DNA of 10,092 nucleotides. Origin: Nitrospira sp. GTDB taxonomy: Bacteria; Nitrospirota; Nitrospiria; Nitrospirales; Nitrospiraceae. The notes under the pieces are model-generated. The model worked only from the letters and a program-made list of their open reading frames with translations, ran no database searches and was not told the origin of the DNA. The stretch spans positions 1-10,092 of the forward strand of contig JAOUEB010000018.1 of the NCBI GenBank assembly GCA_029858925.1. The letters run 5' to 3'. Positions 1 through 7,301 of the stretch are shown here, piece after piece. Numbering within the stretch: position 1 is the first letter of the stretch; every line of letters starts with the position of its first letter. A program made the position numbers and the translations under genes.

Positions 1-33
1 GGCAAGGCCATCATTCAAGTCGAAGAGGCGTGA
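1..33 (+). CDS. rpmF: 50S ribosomal protein L32, C-terminal end only
   Basis: The first ten codons of the window read GKAIIQVEEA followed by TGA. Short tails of this kind, a Gly-Lys stretch leading to I/V-x-VEE, end many L32 proteins just after the last zinc-ribbon cysteines, and rpmF directly upstream of plsX is a widespread bacterial gene order. L32 is a small zinc-ribbon protein of the large ribosomal subunit. The cysteine knuckles that would prove identity lie outside the window, so the call rests on this tail plus its position. The frame is open from base 1, so the gene is cut by the window edge rather than truncated. Confidence 0.72.
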   Translation, partial: GKAIIQVEEA

Positions 34-46
34 CGGAAGGTGCACC

Positions 47-292
47 GTGCTCTATGACATCGGCCTGACTCGGATGGGTGGCTCGACTGTCTTTGGCGAC
101 TTCGATTCGGCAGTATCCGAGCGCGCCGGTGCCGGTATTCCGTATGCTCCAGGACGCCTGGAGAGTGCGCGTGCGGCCGGAATCGATTATCCTCCGTTGG
201 GCAAATCACCGAACTACGATCAGATCTCTATCGTTTCGATCCAATCAGAAGCCCTGTGCATGGACAGCCGGTTTATCCGACGCCAGCCGTGA
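47..292 (+). CDS. possible small protein (81 aa) between rpmF and plsX, unrecognised
   Basis: I do not recognise this protein. It starts at a GTG six bases after GGAAGG (35-40), a fair ribosome binding site just behind the rpmF stop. It ends with TGA at 290-292, which overlaps a GTG at 289-291 in the plsX frame, the typical geometry of translational coupling. By hand count about 62% of codons end in G or C and about 37% begin with G, a coding-like pattern. The other + frame here (78-323) gives an Arg/Ser-rich shadow-like product. The predicted protein is mixed Gly/Ala/Asp/Ile with no signal peptide, membrane helix or cysteine pair. It may equally be a chance open frame in the rpmF-plsX spacer; conservation would decide. 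Confidence 0.33.
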   Translation: MLYDIGLTRMGGSTVFGDFDSAVSERAGAGIPYAPGRLESARAAGIDYPPLGKSPNYDQISIVSIQSEALCMDSRFIRRQP

Positions 293-306
293 CCACCTCA
301 TCTCGC

Positions 307-1326
307 ATGAAGATCGCGCTTGACGCGGTAGGAGGGGACCATGGCCCGGCCCCTTGCATCGAAGGCGCTTTCCAGGCGATCAGGGAATCGGATGTCGAGG
401 TCATTCTCGTCGGCGACGAGGTGACGCTGAAACAGGAATGCGATCGTCTCGGTTGCAATGATGCCCGCCTGTCTATTCGTCATGCTTCCCAAGTCGTCAC
501 CATGGAGGAATCTCCTGCAGCCATGGTCCGGAAGAAACGGGACTCGTCGATTTGGGTTGCAACCGGAATGGTTAAAAGTGGCGAAGCCGATGCGGTCGTG
601 AGCCCGGGCAACACGGGGGCCAGCATGGTGGCATCATTTTTCTTGTTGGGGCTGACGGAAGGCGTGGAACGGCCGGCCATTGCCACCAGCTTGCCGACGG
701 TGACCGGTGAAGCGATTATTCTCGACGTGGGGGCGAATGTCGACTGCGGGGCCAAGGATCTCCACCAGTTCGCTGTGATGGGAAACGAGTACGGGAAGTA
801 TTTATTCGCCAAACCGAATCCCCGCGTCGGTCTGCTGAGCATCGGGGAGGAAGACAGTAAAGGCAACGAGGTCACGAAGGAGGCCTTTAAACTGTTGAAG
901 GCGAGTCCGTTGAACTTCGTCGGCAATGTCGAGGGACGTGAGGTATACAGCGGAATTGCAGACGTGGTGGTGTGCGACGGTTTCATCGGAAACGTTGCGT
1001 TGAAGATATCCGAAGGCGTTGCCGAGACGATCAGCAAATTGTTGCTCAAGGAGCTTTCAGGATCTGTGCTCGGGCGGCTGGCCTATCCCTTGATCGCCGG
1101 CCCCCTGAAAAGGCTCAAGCGGAGAATCGATTACGCCGAGTTTGGCGGTGCGCCGCTGCTTGGAGTCAACGGTATCACGATCATTTGTCATGGCCGTTCG
1201 TCGGCCAAAGCCATCAAGAACGCAGTCCGCCGGGCCAAGGGCATGGCTGAAGGCCGGGTGCGGGAACGTATCCAGCGAAATATCGAAGACAGTCTCGCTC
1301 GTCCTCCTGTGGAGCAGGGAACATGA
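307..1326 (+). CDS. plsX: phosphate acyltransferase PlsX
   Basis: PlsX converts acyl-ACP and inorganic phosphate to acyl-phosphate, the donor for PlsY in the first acylation of glycerol-3-phosphate; it is a peripheral membrane enzyme of phospholipid synthesis. The 339-residue product has the usual family length and blocks: DAVGGDHGP at 6-14, SPGNTGA at 99-105, LDVGAN at 139-144, IGEEDSKGNE near 179-188, VCDGFIGNV at 222-230, AEFGGAPLLGVNG at 277-289 and CHGRSSAKAI at 294-303. The ATG at 307 is chosen because family members begin with MKIA-like sequence, but no Shine-Dalgarno precedes it. A GTG at 289, overlapping the stop of the small upstream ORF, and a GTG at 256 are in-frame alternatives adding 6 and 17 residues. 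The stop overlaps the fabH start as ATGA. Confidence 0.97.
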   Translation: MKIALDAVGGDHGPAPCIEGAFQAIRESDVEVILVGDEVTLKQECDRLGCNDARLSIRHASQVVTMEESPAAMVRKKRDSSIWVATGMVKSGEADAVVSPGNTGASMVASFFLLGLTEGVERPAIATSLPTVTGEAIILDVGANVDCGAKDLHQFAVMGNEYGKYLFAKPNPRVGLLSIGEEDSKGNEVTKEAFKLLKASPLNFVGNVEGREVYSGIADVVVCDGFIGNVALKISEGVAETISKLLLKELSGSVLGRLAYPLIAGPLKRLKRRIDYAEFGGAPLLGVNGITIICHGRSSAKAIKNAVRRAKGMAEGRVRERIQRNIEDSLARPPVEQGT

Positions 1327-2297
1327 AATCCAGGATTGCTGGGACAGGTTCGTACGCGCCTGCCAAGATACTGACCAATGCGGACCTTGAACGCATGGTC
1401 GCCACATCGGACGAGTGGATTCGTGAGCGGACGGGCATCCGGGAGCGCCGTATCGCGGCTGCCGGAGAGGCCTGCTCGGACTTGGCCGTCCAGGCCGGAA
1501 AGCGCGCGTTGGCGGCGGCGGGTCTTCCCGCGGCTGATCTCGACCTAGTCTTGGTCGCCACCTGCACGGGGGACTATCCGCTTCCGTCGACGGCCTGTTT
1601 GGTGCAGCATCAACTTGGCGCGACCAAAGCAGCGGCCTGTGATATTTCAGCTGCCTGTTGCGGGTTTGTCTATGCGCTGTCGGTAGCCGATGCCTATGTG
1701 AAAGCCGGGATGCGTCATGTGTTGGTGATCGGGTCGGAAGTGATGTCCGCCATTACAGATTGGACGGATCGAAATACCTGCGTCCTATTCGGAGACGGAG
1801 CTGGGGCGGCAGTTGTCAGCGCCGGTGATGGAGAGCGGGGCATACTGTCCACACACCTTCGCTCCGACGGCAATTTGAACGACCTGATCGCTGTGCCTGG
1901 GGGCGGGTCTCGGATGCCGCCATCTGAAAAAACAATTGCGGAACGAATGCAGTGCATCAAGATGAAGGGGCACGAAACCTTCAAAGTGGCAGTGCGGAAC
2001 TTGGAAGAGATCGCCCGGGAGACATTGGCGGCGAATCATCTCCATGTGAAAGATCTCGATCTGTATATTCCTCACCAGGCCAATCTCCGAATTCTCACGG
2101 CGGTCATGGAACGGCTTGGCCTTCCCGCGGAGAAGGTGATGTTGAACCTCGATCGCTACGGCAATACCTCGGCGGCATCGATTCCCATTGCATTGGATGA
2201 AGCAGTGCGCGCGGGGCGCATCAAGGACGGATCGTTGGTCATGCTCGGCGCATTTGGGGCTGGGCTGACGTGGGCTTCCGCTATGATTCGGTGGTAA
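1323..2297 (+). CDS. fabH: beta-ketoacyl-ACP synthase III (FabH)
   Basis: FabH starts fatty-acid synthesis by condensing an acyl-CoA primer, usually acetyl-CoA, with malonyl-ACP in the cytoplasm. The protein is 324 residues, normal for the family. The catalytic triad falls at Cys112 (in SAACCGF), His251 (in PHQANLR) and Asn281 (in YGNTSAAS). The N-terminal EWIRERTGIRERR (31-43) and the FGDGAGAAV segment (156-164) are also typical. The start ATG overlaps the plsX stop, and GGAG at 1311-1314 lies eight bases upstream, so the two are almost certainly cotranslated. Cys112 is followed by a second cysteine where Ala, Ser or Thr is more usual. The C-terminal FGAGLTWASAMIRW ending is canonical. Confidence 0.97.
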   Translation: MKSRIAGTGSYAPAKILTNADLERMVATSDEWIRERTGIRERRIAAAGEACSDLAVQAGKRALAAAGLPAADLDLVLVATCTGDYPLPSTACLVQHQLGATKAAACDISAACCGFVYALSVADAYVKAGMRHVLVIGSEVMSAITDWTDRNTCVLFGDGAGAAVVSAGDGERGILSTHLRSDGNLNDLIAVPGGGSRMPPSEKTIAERMQCIKMKGHETFKVAVRNLEEIARETLAANHLHVKDLDLYIPHQANLRILTAVMERLGLPAEKVMLNLDRYGNTSAASIPIALDEAVRAGRIKDGSLVMLGAFGAGLTWASAMIRW

Positions 2298-2332
2298 CGG
2301 AAGCAACGACAGCGTCCTCAAATTTTTTCCCG

Positions 2333-2361
2333 TTGACATTCCAGGGGAATTCTAAGATATC
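2333..2361 (+). promoter_or_regulatory. candidate promoter upstream of fabD
   Basis: A perfect TTGACA (2333-2338) lies in the 73-base spacer between fabH and fabD, the longest break so far inside the cluster. Two -10 candidates follow: TAAGAT at 2353-2358 (4/6, but only 14 bases from the -35) and GATATC at 2356-2361 (3/6, with the ideal 17-base spacing). Either would start transcription only a few bases before the fabD ATG at 2371. The -35 match is strong and the -10 weak, so this is a candidate only. Confidence 0.4.
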
Positions 2362-2370
2362 TAGCAGGCT

Positions 2371-3309
2371 ATGAAATCAGGAATCGGGCTGGTATTCCCG
2401 GGCCAGGGTTCGCAGTCTGTCGGGATGGGCAAATCGCTGTGCGAGGCTCATCCGGCGCTCAAGCAAGTTTACGAGGAAGCCTCGTCGGTGCTGGGGTATG
2501 ACAGCGCTACGCTGTGTTTTGAGGGGCCTGCAGAACGGCTCAATTTGACGGAGCACACGCAGCCAGCTCTGTTGGTCAGTAGTGTCGCCGCGTTGAAGCT
2601 ATTGGAGCCGGCTGGAATACAGCCGATTGCGGTTGCAGGCCACAGTTTGGGCGAGTATTCGGCGCTTGTGGCGGCGGGCGGTGTGTCGTTTCGGGATGCG
2701 GTCGGACTGGTCCAAAAGCGCGGTCGCTACATGTCGGAAGCCGTGGCCCCCGGCACGGGTCTTGTTGCTGCGTTGCTAGGCGTGACGCCCGATGTCGTTA
2801 ATGATGTCTGCCGTGCGGCCTCGACAGTCGGAGTCGTGGCGGCTGCAAATTTCAATTCGCCTGGCCAGGTCGTGATCGCCGGTGAAAAAGCGGCGGTGGA
2901 GCGGGCTGTCGAGTTGGCCAAGGAAAAAGGCTGTAAGAAGGCGATTCCGTTGCCGGTGAGTGTGCCGGTGCATACGCCGTTGATGCAACGCGCCGCCGAT
3001 CGATTGGCGAAGGATCTGGCGGCAGTCCATTGGTCGGATCTCAGAGCGCCGCTCATCAATAATGCGGAGGCACGGGCGATCAGCCGAGCAGGGGAGATTC
3101 AGGCGTCGCTCGTTCGGCAATTGCCGTCTTCCGTGTTGTGGGAAGACACGATCAAAACGATGGGCAAGATGGGTGTGACGACATTTGTGGAGGTAGGGCC
3201 GGGGACTGTGTTGACTGGCTTGATCAAGCGCATTCTTCCCGATGCGAGGCTGTTGAACGTGAATGATCCCAAATCGTTAGAGACCACATTGAACAGCGTC
3301 AATGGGTGA
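2371..3309 (+). CDS. fabD: malonyl-CoA:ACP transacylase (FabD)
   Basis: FabD transfers malonyl from CoA to the AcpP phosphopantetheine thiol, supplying extender units to FabH and FabF. The 312-residue protein opens with FPGQGSQSVGMG (9-20). The nucleophile is Ser92 in GHSLGEYSALVAAG, with Arg117 (KRGRYM), His201 (VPVHTPLM) and Gln250 (VRQLPSSV), exactly the numbering of the E. coli enzyme. GPGTVLTGLIKR lies near the C-terminus. The ATG at 2371 is the first start that gives the conserved opening; upstream there is only a weak AGCAGG close to it. A candidate promoter sits just upstream, so fabD may head a sub-transcript as well as being read from plsX-fabH. Confidence 0.97.
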   Translation: MKSGIGLVFPGQGSQSVGMGKSLCEAHPALKQVYEEASSVLGYDSATLCFEGPAERLNLTEHTQPALLVSSVAALKLLEPAGIQPIAVAGHSLGEYSALVAAGGVSFRDAVGLVQKRGRYMSEAVAPGTGLVAALLGVTPDVVNDVCRAASTVGVVAAANFNSPGQVVIAGEKAAVERAVELAKEKGCKKAIPLPVSVPVHTPLMQRAADRLAKDLAAVHWSDLRAPLINNAEARAISRAGEIQASLVRQLPSSVLWEDTIKTMGKMGVTTFVEVGPGTVLTGLIKRILPDARLLNVNDPKSLETTLNSVNG

Positions 3310-3378
3310 ACGCCGACACGTGACTGGGTTTATCGACGCGTACGTCTTCTAATTTTCAAGCTTTGAGCAGGAGTGGTT

Positions 3379-4122
3379 ATGTCTTTGCAAGGAAGAGTTG
3401 CGATTGTCACCGGCGCCGCGCAGGGAATCGGTCGGGCCATTGCCGAAACCCTTGCGCAAGCAGGGGCGGATATTGTCGTGGGCGATATTGATCCGGGCCG
3501 TTCCATCGAAACTGTGAATGCGGTAGAGAAGCTGGGGCGGAAGGCGCTGAACATCAAGGTCAATGTCGCGGAGGCCGATGATACCAAGGCGATGGTTGAG
3601 CAGGTGCTCAAGGCGTGGGGCAAGGTCGATATCCTCGTCAATAACGCCGGCATCACGCGCGATGGGTTGTTGCTGCGAATGAAGGAAGAGGATTGGAACT
3701 TGGTGCTCCAGGTCAACCTCAATGGAACCTTCAACTGCACGAAGGCGGTTTTGCAGGCGATGACGAAGCAGCGGTATGGTCGCATCGTCAACATCGCGTC
3801 GATCGTGGGAGTCATGGGCAACGCGGGGCAGGCCAATTACTCGGCTTCGAAAGCGGCGGTCATCGGATTTACCAAAACGGTCGGACGGGAATACGCAAGC
3901 CGCAATGTCACAGTGAATGCAGTGGCGCCAGGCTTCATCGATACGGCGATGACGCATGGGCTGTCGGCCGATGTGAAAGAGACGCTTCAGAAGCAGATTC
4001 CGTTGGGTCGGTTGGGCACGCCGGCGGATATTGCGGCGGCCGTAAGGTTCCTCGTGTCGGACGATGCGGCATATATTACCGGCCATGTGTTGCATGTGAA
4101 TGGTGGAATGTTGATGGCGTGA
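3379..4122 (+). CDS. fabG: 3-oxoacyl-ACP reductase (FabG)
   Basis: FabG is the NADPH-dependent short-chain dehydrogenase that reduces 3-ketoacyl-ACP to 3-hydroxyacyl-ACP in each elongation cycle. The 247-residue protein has the cofactor loop TGAAQGIG (11-18), NNAG (88-91), and the catalytic set Asn113, Ser141, Tyr154 and Lys158 in the YSASK context. The PGFIDTAMT segment (184-192) and the HVNGGMLMA terminus are typical of FabG. The ATG at 3379 is preferred over a GTG at 3373 because AGGAG (3369-3373) is placed five bases ahead of it. Its place between fabD and acpP is the standard fab order, which supports FabG over other short-chain dehydrogenases. Confidence 0.97.
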   Translation: MSLQGRVAIVTGAAQGIGRAIAETLAQAGADIVVGDIDPGRSIETVNAVEKLGRKALNIKVNVAEADDTKAMVEQVLKAWGKVDILVNNAGITRDGLLLRMKEEDWNLVLQVNLNGTFNCTKAVLQAMTKQRYGRIVNIASIVGVMGNAGQANYSASKAAVIGFTKTVGREYASRNVTVNAVAPGFIDTAMTHGLSADVKETLQKQIPLGRLGTPADIAAAVRFLVSDDAAYITGHVLHVNGGMLMA

Positions 4123-4213
4123 GACGTCGGAACTGGTATTATTGTACCGTTGTCGCAGATCCCCATGCGGCGGCGCAGAGTGAGTCCTATCGGGGAAGGA
4201 GGTAGGCATAGCG
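4123..4213 (+). promoter_or_regulatory. fabG-acpP spacer with perfect Shine-Dalgarno for acpP
   Basis: The spacer carries AAGGAGGT at 4196-4203, a full eight-base complement to the usual 16S rRNA 3' end, ten bases before the acpP ATG. No other gene of the cluster has so strong a site, which fits the high demand for acyl carrier protein. A TATTAT (4137-4142, 5/6 to a -10) lies early in the spacer, but the nearest TTGATG (4111-4116) is 20 bases away, so a separate acpP promoter is only a weak possibility. A short GGTA/TACC pairing around 4135-4148 is too small to call a terminator. Confidence 0.6.
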
Positions 4214-4447
4214 ATGGCAACCGTTGAGGAGCGTGTGAAAAAGATCATTGCCGAACAGCTCGGCGTGGAGGAGGATGAAGTGACCCCTGAGGCATCCTTC
4301 GTCGAAGACCTCGGCGCCGATTCGCTCGACACCGTCGAGCTGGTGATGGCGCTCGAAGAGGAGTTTTCGATCGAGATTCCGGATGAGGATGCCGAAAAGA
4401 TTCTCACGGTCGGAAAGGCTCTGGACTATATCAAGGAAAAATCGTAA
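4214..4447 (+). CDS. acpP: acyl carrier protein (AcpP)
   Basis: AcpP carries growing acyl chains on a 4'-phosphopantetheine arm and is the shared substrate of every Fab enzyme here and of PlsX. The 77-residue acidic protein has the family length and Ser37 in [10 protein letters not shown] as the attachment site, followed by the acidic recognition helix ([20 protein letters not shown]). It starts at ATG 4214 behind a perfect Shine-Dalgarno sequence. The fabF start follows the stop by 14 bases. The enzyme that adds the arm (AcpS) is not in the window. Lying between fabG and fabF marks it as the primary fatty-acid carrier rather than a polyketide or secondary carrier. Confidence 0.98.
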   Translation: MATVEERVKKIIAEQLGVEEDEVTPEASFVEDLGADSLDTVELVMALEEEFSIEIPDEDAEKILTVGKALDYIKEKS

Positions 4448-4461
4448 GGCGCGCCTCCATT

Positions 4462-5712
4462 ATGCTCGATCGACCTACACGCAGAGTCGTAGTGACCGGT
4501 CTTGGATTGGTGACTCCCCTTGGTACAGGTGTCGAAAAAACCTGGACATCACTCTGTGCCGGGGAGTCGGGGATCCGACGGATCAGCAAGTTCGATCCTG
4601 CGGGGTATGATGCGCAGATCGCCGGAGAAGTCATGGATTTTGACCCGGCCCAGTTCATTGAGAAAAAAGAAATCAAGAAAATGGACACCTTCATTCACTA
4701 CGCCGTGGGTGCCGCCCAATTGGCCGTGGATGATGCGGGGCTGAAAGTCGATCCGGAGGAAGCGACCAGGGTCGGAGTTTATATCGGCTCTGGGATCGGC
4801 GGGCTTGGATCGATCGAACATTACCACGATGTCCTCAGGGAGAAGGGGCCGGGACGGGTGTCGCCGTTCTTCATTCCGATGACGATCATCAATCTGGCTT
4901 CCGGCCAAGTGGCGATTCGAATCGGGGCCAAAGGGCCGAACTCTTGCGCTGTGACGGCGTGCGCTACAGGCAACCATTGTATCGGAGATGCATTCCGGCT
5001 CATTCAGCGAGGCGATGCAGATGTGATGGTCGCGGGAGGCGCGGAAGCCGCCGTGACACCGCTGGGAGTGGCGGGATTCGCGTCGGCGAAAGCGCTGTCG
5101 TTCAGAAACGACGAGCCGACGAGAGCCAGCCGTCCGTTCGATAAGGATCGGGACGGATTCGTGCTGGGCGAGGGAGCCGGGGTGGTTGTGATCGAGGAGC
5201 TGGAACATGCCCGACGGCGTGGCGCGCGGATCTACAGCGAGGTGGCCGGATACGGCATGAACAGCGACGCGTATCACATTACGGCGCCGCCGGAAGAGGG
5301 CGAAGGCGCTGTTCGCTGTATAGAGCTGGCTCTCAAGGATGCCGGCATCGGCAAAGAGCAGATCGGATACATCAACGCGCACGGCACCTCGACGATGGCG
5401 GACGCGATCGAGACGCATGCTATCAAGACCGTGTTCGGCGAGCGCGCCTACGGGATTCCTGTCAGTTCGACGAAGTCTATGACCGGACATTTGCTGGGTG
5501 CGGCGGGAGGAATCGAAGCGGTGTTCAGCATCTTGGCGCTGGCACGTGGAATTATTCCCCCCACGATCAATCTTGAGAATCCGGACCCCGCGTGCGATTT
5601 GGATTATGTGCCTAACAAGGCCAGACCGGTGGCGATCAAGGCGGCCTTATCCAACTCCTTCGGCTTCGGCGGGGTCAATGCCTGTTTGATCTTCAAACGC
5701 GTGGATGGCTAG
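4462..5712 (+). CDS. fabF: beta-ketoacyl-ACP synthase II (FabF)
   Basis: FabF condenses malonyl-ACP with acyl-ACP to extend the chain by two carbons and, in well-studied bacteria, also governs the temperature-dependent 16:1 to 18:1 step. The 416-residue thiolase-fold protein has the catalytic Cys167 (TACATG), His307 (NAHGTST) and His343 ([10 protein letters not shown]), with Lys338 in SSTKSM and the gating loop NSFGFGG (398-404, Phe400). After NAHGTST the sequence goes straight to MADAIET, one residue shorter than the E. coli PAGDKAE version. The start at 4462 gives the expected [15 protein letters not shown] opening but has no clear Shine-Dalgarno, only AAGG twelve bases off, so coupling to acpP is likely. 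Its last eight bases overlap rnc. Confidence 0.97.
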   Translation: MLDRPTRRVVVTGLGLVTPLGTGVEKTWTSLCAGESGIRRISKFDPAGYDAQIAGEVMDFDPAQFIEKKEIKKMDTFIHYAVGAAQLAVDDAGLKVDPEEATRVGVYIGSGIGGLGSIEHYHDVLREKGPGRVSPFFIPMTIINLASGQVAIRIGAKGPNSCAVTACATGNHCIGDAFRLIQRGDADVMVAGGAEAAVTPLGVAGFASAKALSFRNDEPTRASRPFDKDRDGFVLGEGAGVVVIEELEHARRRGARIYSEVAGYGMNSDAYHITAPPEEGEGAVRCIELALKDAGIGKEQIGYINAHGTSTMADAIETHAIKTVFGERAYGIPVSSTKSMTGHLLGAAGGIEAVFSILALARGIIPPTINLENPDPACDLDYVPNKARPVAIKAALSNSFGFGGVNACLIFKRVDG

Positions 5713-6436
5713 CCGCTCATTTAAAACCATGGCGCCGGCGTCTTCAGCCGATCCTGCTTCTTCCCCGTTCAAGTATCGATTTAATAATGCGGCTCTTCTC
5801 GATGAAGCGCTGACACACAAGTCCTACGTCAATGAGCGCAAGAGTTCGAGCCGAAGCCATAACGAGCGGCTCGAGTTTCTGGGGGATGCGGTCCTGTCGC
5901 TCATCGTCAGCGACTACCTGGTGACACGGTATCATCAGCTGAGCGAAGGCGCCCTCTCGAAACTCAAAGCCAAGCTTGTGAGTGAACCCTCGCTGGCCGC
6001 TGCTGCCAGGCGGCTTGACCTCGGCGCCAAGCTGCGGATTGGGCGTGGCGAAGAGCTGTCGAAGGGGAGGGAGAAGACGTCATTGCTGGCCGATGGGCTG
6101 GAGGCTGTGATTGCCGCAATCTATCTCGACGGGGGCCTTGAAGCTGGCCGAGCCTTTACGCTCGATGCTCTCTGGGAGGAACTGCGGCAGATCGAATTCT
6201 TGCAAACCCAACCAGGCGCCGATGACTATAAAACAAGGTTCCAGGAATGGTGTCAGAAACGGTATGAATCGTTGCCGAGGTATGTCACTGTGCATGAAAC
6301 CGGACCAGATCATCAGAAACTGTTTCGCGTTGAAGTGTCAGTGGGAGATCAGGTCGCTGGGTGTGGGGAGGGGCACAGTAAGAAAGAAGCAGAACAGGCA
6401 GCGGCGAAACAAGCCTTAGAACAGGCGGAGCGTTAA
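5705..6436 (+). CDS. rnc: ribonuclease III (Rnc)
   Basis: RNase III cuts double-stranded RNA, including the rRNA precursor and structured mRNA leaders. The 243-residue product has a nuclease domain with the signature [11 protein letters not shown] (53-63; Glu54, Glu57 and Asp61), the second metal-binding pair Asp130 and Glu133 in [18 protein letters not shown], and a C-terminal double-stranded RNA binding domain from about 173 to 242 ending in [16 protein letters not shown]. The ATG at 5705 overlaps the fabF stop, suggesting coupling, since neither it nor the in-frame ATG at 5729 has a ribosome binding site. The 5705 start adds a Ser/Ala-rich N-terminal tail of about 20 residues before the fold begins at FKYRFNN. 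Rnc behind fabF is a recurrent gene order. Confidence 0.96.
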   Translation: MASRSFKTMAPASSADPASSPFKYRFNNAALLDEALTHKSYVNERKSSSRSHNERLEFLGDAVLSLIVSDYLVTRYHQLSEGALSKLKAKLVSEPSLAAAARRLDLGAKLRIGRGEELSKGREKTSLLADGLEAVIAAIYLDGGLEAGRAFTLDALWEELRQIEFLQTQPGADDYKTRFQEWCQKRYESLPRYVTVHETGPDHQKLFRVEVSVGDQVAGCGEGHSKKEAEQAAAKQALEQAER

Positions 6437-6452
6437 GTCGGTCGGCTTGTGC

Positions 6453-6492
6453 TAGGATCTGCAAATAGGTTCAGGTCTGTGAGAGGGGAGGT
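6453..6492 (+). promoter_or_regulatory. leader of the cyclophilin gene: weak promoter and strong Shine-Dalgarno
   Basis: The 61-base spacer after rnc holds TAGGAT at 6453-6458 within TTGTGCTAGGATC, a possible -10 element. No convincing -35 is visible at the right distance (GCGTTA at 6430-6435 is poor). GGGGAGGT at 6485-6492 is a strong ribosome binding site, five bases before the ATG at 6498. The ribosome site is well supported; the promoter is not. Confidence 0.4.
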
Positions 6493-6497
6493 TGACG

Positions 6498-7103
6498 ATG
6501 CGGGAGCGAATCGGGCTGATGACATGTGTGGTGGCGCTGGTGGGGAGCGCCGCATTGTTTTTAAGCGCTGGGTTGGTTGTGGCCGCGGATGATTCAACGG
6601 CTTCAAAAGCGGAAGCACCCAAAGGGCAGCGGGCGATCATCAAGACGAAATTCGGCGATATCGAGATGAAGTTTTTCCCCGATGTGGCGCCGAAACATGT
6701 GGAGAATTTTATCAAGCTGGCGAAGAGCGGCTTCTACAATGGAACGATTTTCCACCGCGTGATTCCAGGTTTTATGATTCAGGGAGGGGATCCCAACACC
6801 AAGGACTCGCTCAAGAAGGATACCTATGGACAGGGAGGTCCTGGATACTCCGTCAAGGCAGAATTCAGCGATATCCCTCACAAGCGTGGCATCGTGTCGA
6901 TGGCGCGGGCCAACGATCCGGACACAGGCGGTTCGCAGTTTTTCATCGTCGTCGAGGATTCACGGTTTCTCGATAACAAGTATTCTGTGTTCGGTGAAGT
7001 CATCAAGGGTATCGGCGTGGCGGATAAGATTGTGAATTTGCCGCGCGATGAACGGGATAACCCCAAAGAGCGTGTCGAGGTGACGGTGACGATCGTGGAG
7101 TAG
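6498..7103 (+). CDS. secreted cyclophilin-type peptidyl-prolyl isomerase
   Basis: This enzyme catalyses cis-trans isomerisation of Xaa-Pro bonds, here most likely in the periplasm as a folding helper. The 201-residue precursor starts with a basic MRER, a hydrophobic run (about 6-28) and a plausible signal peptidase I site after VVAA (27-30). A Lys/Ala-rich linker precedes the cyclophilin domain (about 46-200). The catalytic motif FHRVIPGFMIQGGD (85-98) carries the key Arg87, and GGSQFFI (144-150) and FLDNKYSVFGEV (157-168) follow as expected for bacterial cyclophilins. A long DPNTKDSLKKDTYGQGGPGY loop (98-117) is typical of this group. ATG 6498 is preferred over TTG 6492 because the TTG overlaps the Shine-Dalgarno. 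It resembles PpiA-like periplasmic forms, but I assign no symbol. Confidence 0.94.
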   Translation: MRERIGLMTCVVALVGSAALFLSAGLVVAADDSTASKAEAPKGQRAIIKTKFGDIEMKFFPDVAPKHVENFIKLAKSGFYNGTIFHRVIPGFMIQGGDPNTKDSLKKDTYGQGGPGYSVKAEFSDIPHKRGIVSMARANDPDTGGSQFFIVVEDSRFLDNKYSVFGEVIKGIGVADKIVNLPRDERDNPKERVEVTVTIVE

Positions 7104-7301
7104 TGCAGGCCGATATTCTGTCGGGTAGTATCTTTCGAGTAGAGACAGTGAAAGTTATGGGGGAATCCCCTTCCAAGAAAAAGAAGGCTTGCGACTAGAC
7201 CATGCGCCTGGATTCTTTCTCTCTCACTGCCACCAGCGGGATGCACCATGTAGCGTGCCCTATGAGGCGTCATAAAAGAGAGGTTGCGGGGAAGGATCGG
7301 G
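7104..7301. other. convergent intergenic region, no gene seen
   Basis: About 200 bases separate the convergent cyclophilin (+) and membrane-protein (-) genes. I see small dyads only: GGGG-AAT-CCCC (7160-7170), CCTTC/GAAGG with an A-rich loop (7169-7187) and TATGA-GGCG-TCATA (7261-7274). None is followed by a proper T-run on either strand, so no intrinsic terminator can be called. The longest local reading frames are tiny or run on as antisense of the next gene. Confidence 0.5.

Noticed and set aside
3349..4407. 352-codon open frame on the minus strand opposite fabG and acpP
   Set aside because: Arg/Ser/His-rich shadow with no recognisable motif; both plus-strand genes beneath it are certain.
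4448..4455. GGCGCGCC palindrome between acpP and fabF
   Set aside because: An eight-base palindrome is expected by chance in GC-rich DNA; no further symmetry suggests an operator.
4549..5490. 313-codon open frame on the minus strand opposite fabF
   Set aside because: Codon-phase shadow of a certain gene; no motif or ribosome binding site support.
7160..7187. Overlapping short hairpins GGGG/CCCC and CCTTC/GAAGG
   Set aside because: Stems of four to five pairs without a T-run; not good enough for a terminator or attenuator.
7157..7198. 13-codon frame MGESPSKKKKACD after the cyclophilin gene
   Set aside because: No Shine-Dalgarno, too short to judge and no sign of conservation.
7261..7274. 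TATGA-GGCG-TCATA dyad near the end of the membrane-protein gene
   Set aside because: Five AT-rich pairs, and the adjacent T-run on the minus strand precedes the stem instead of following it.
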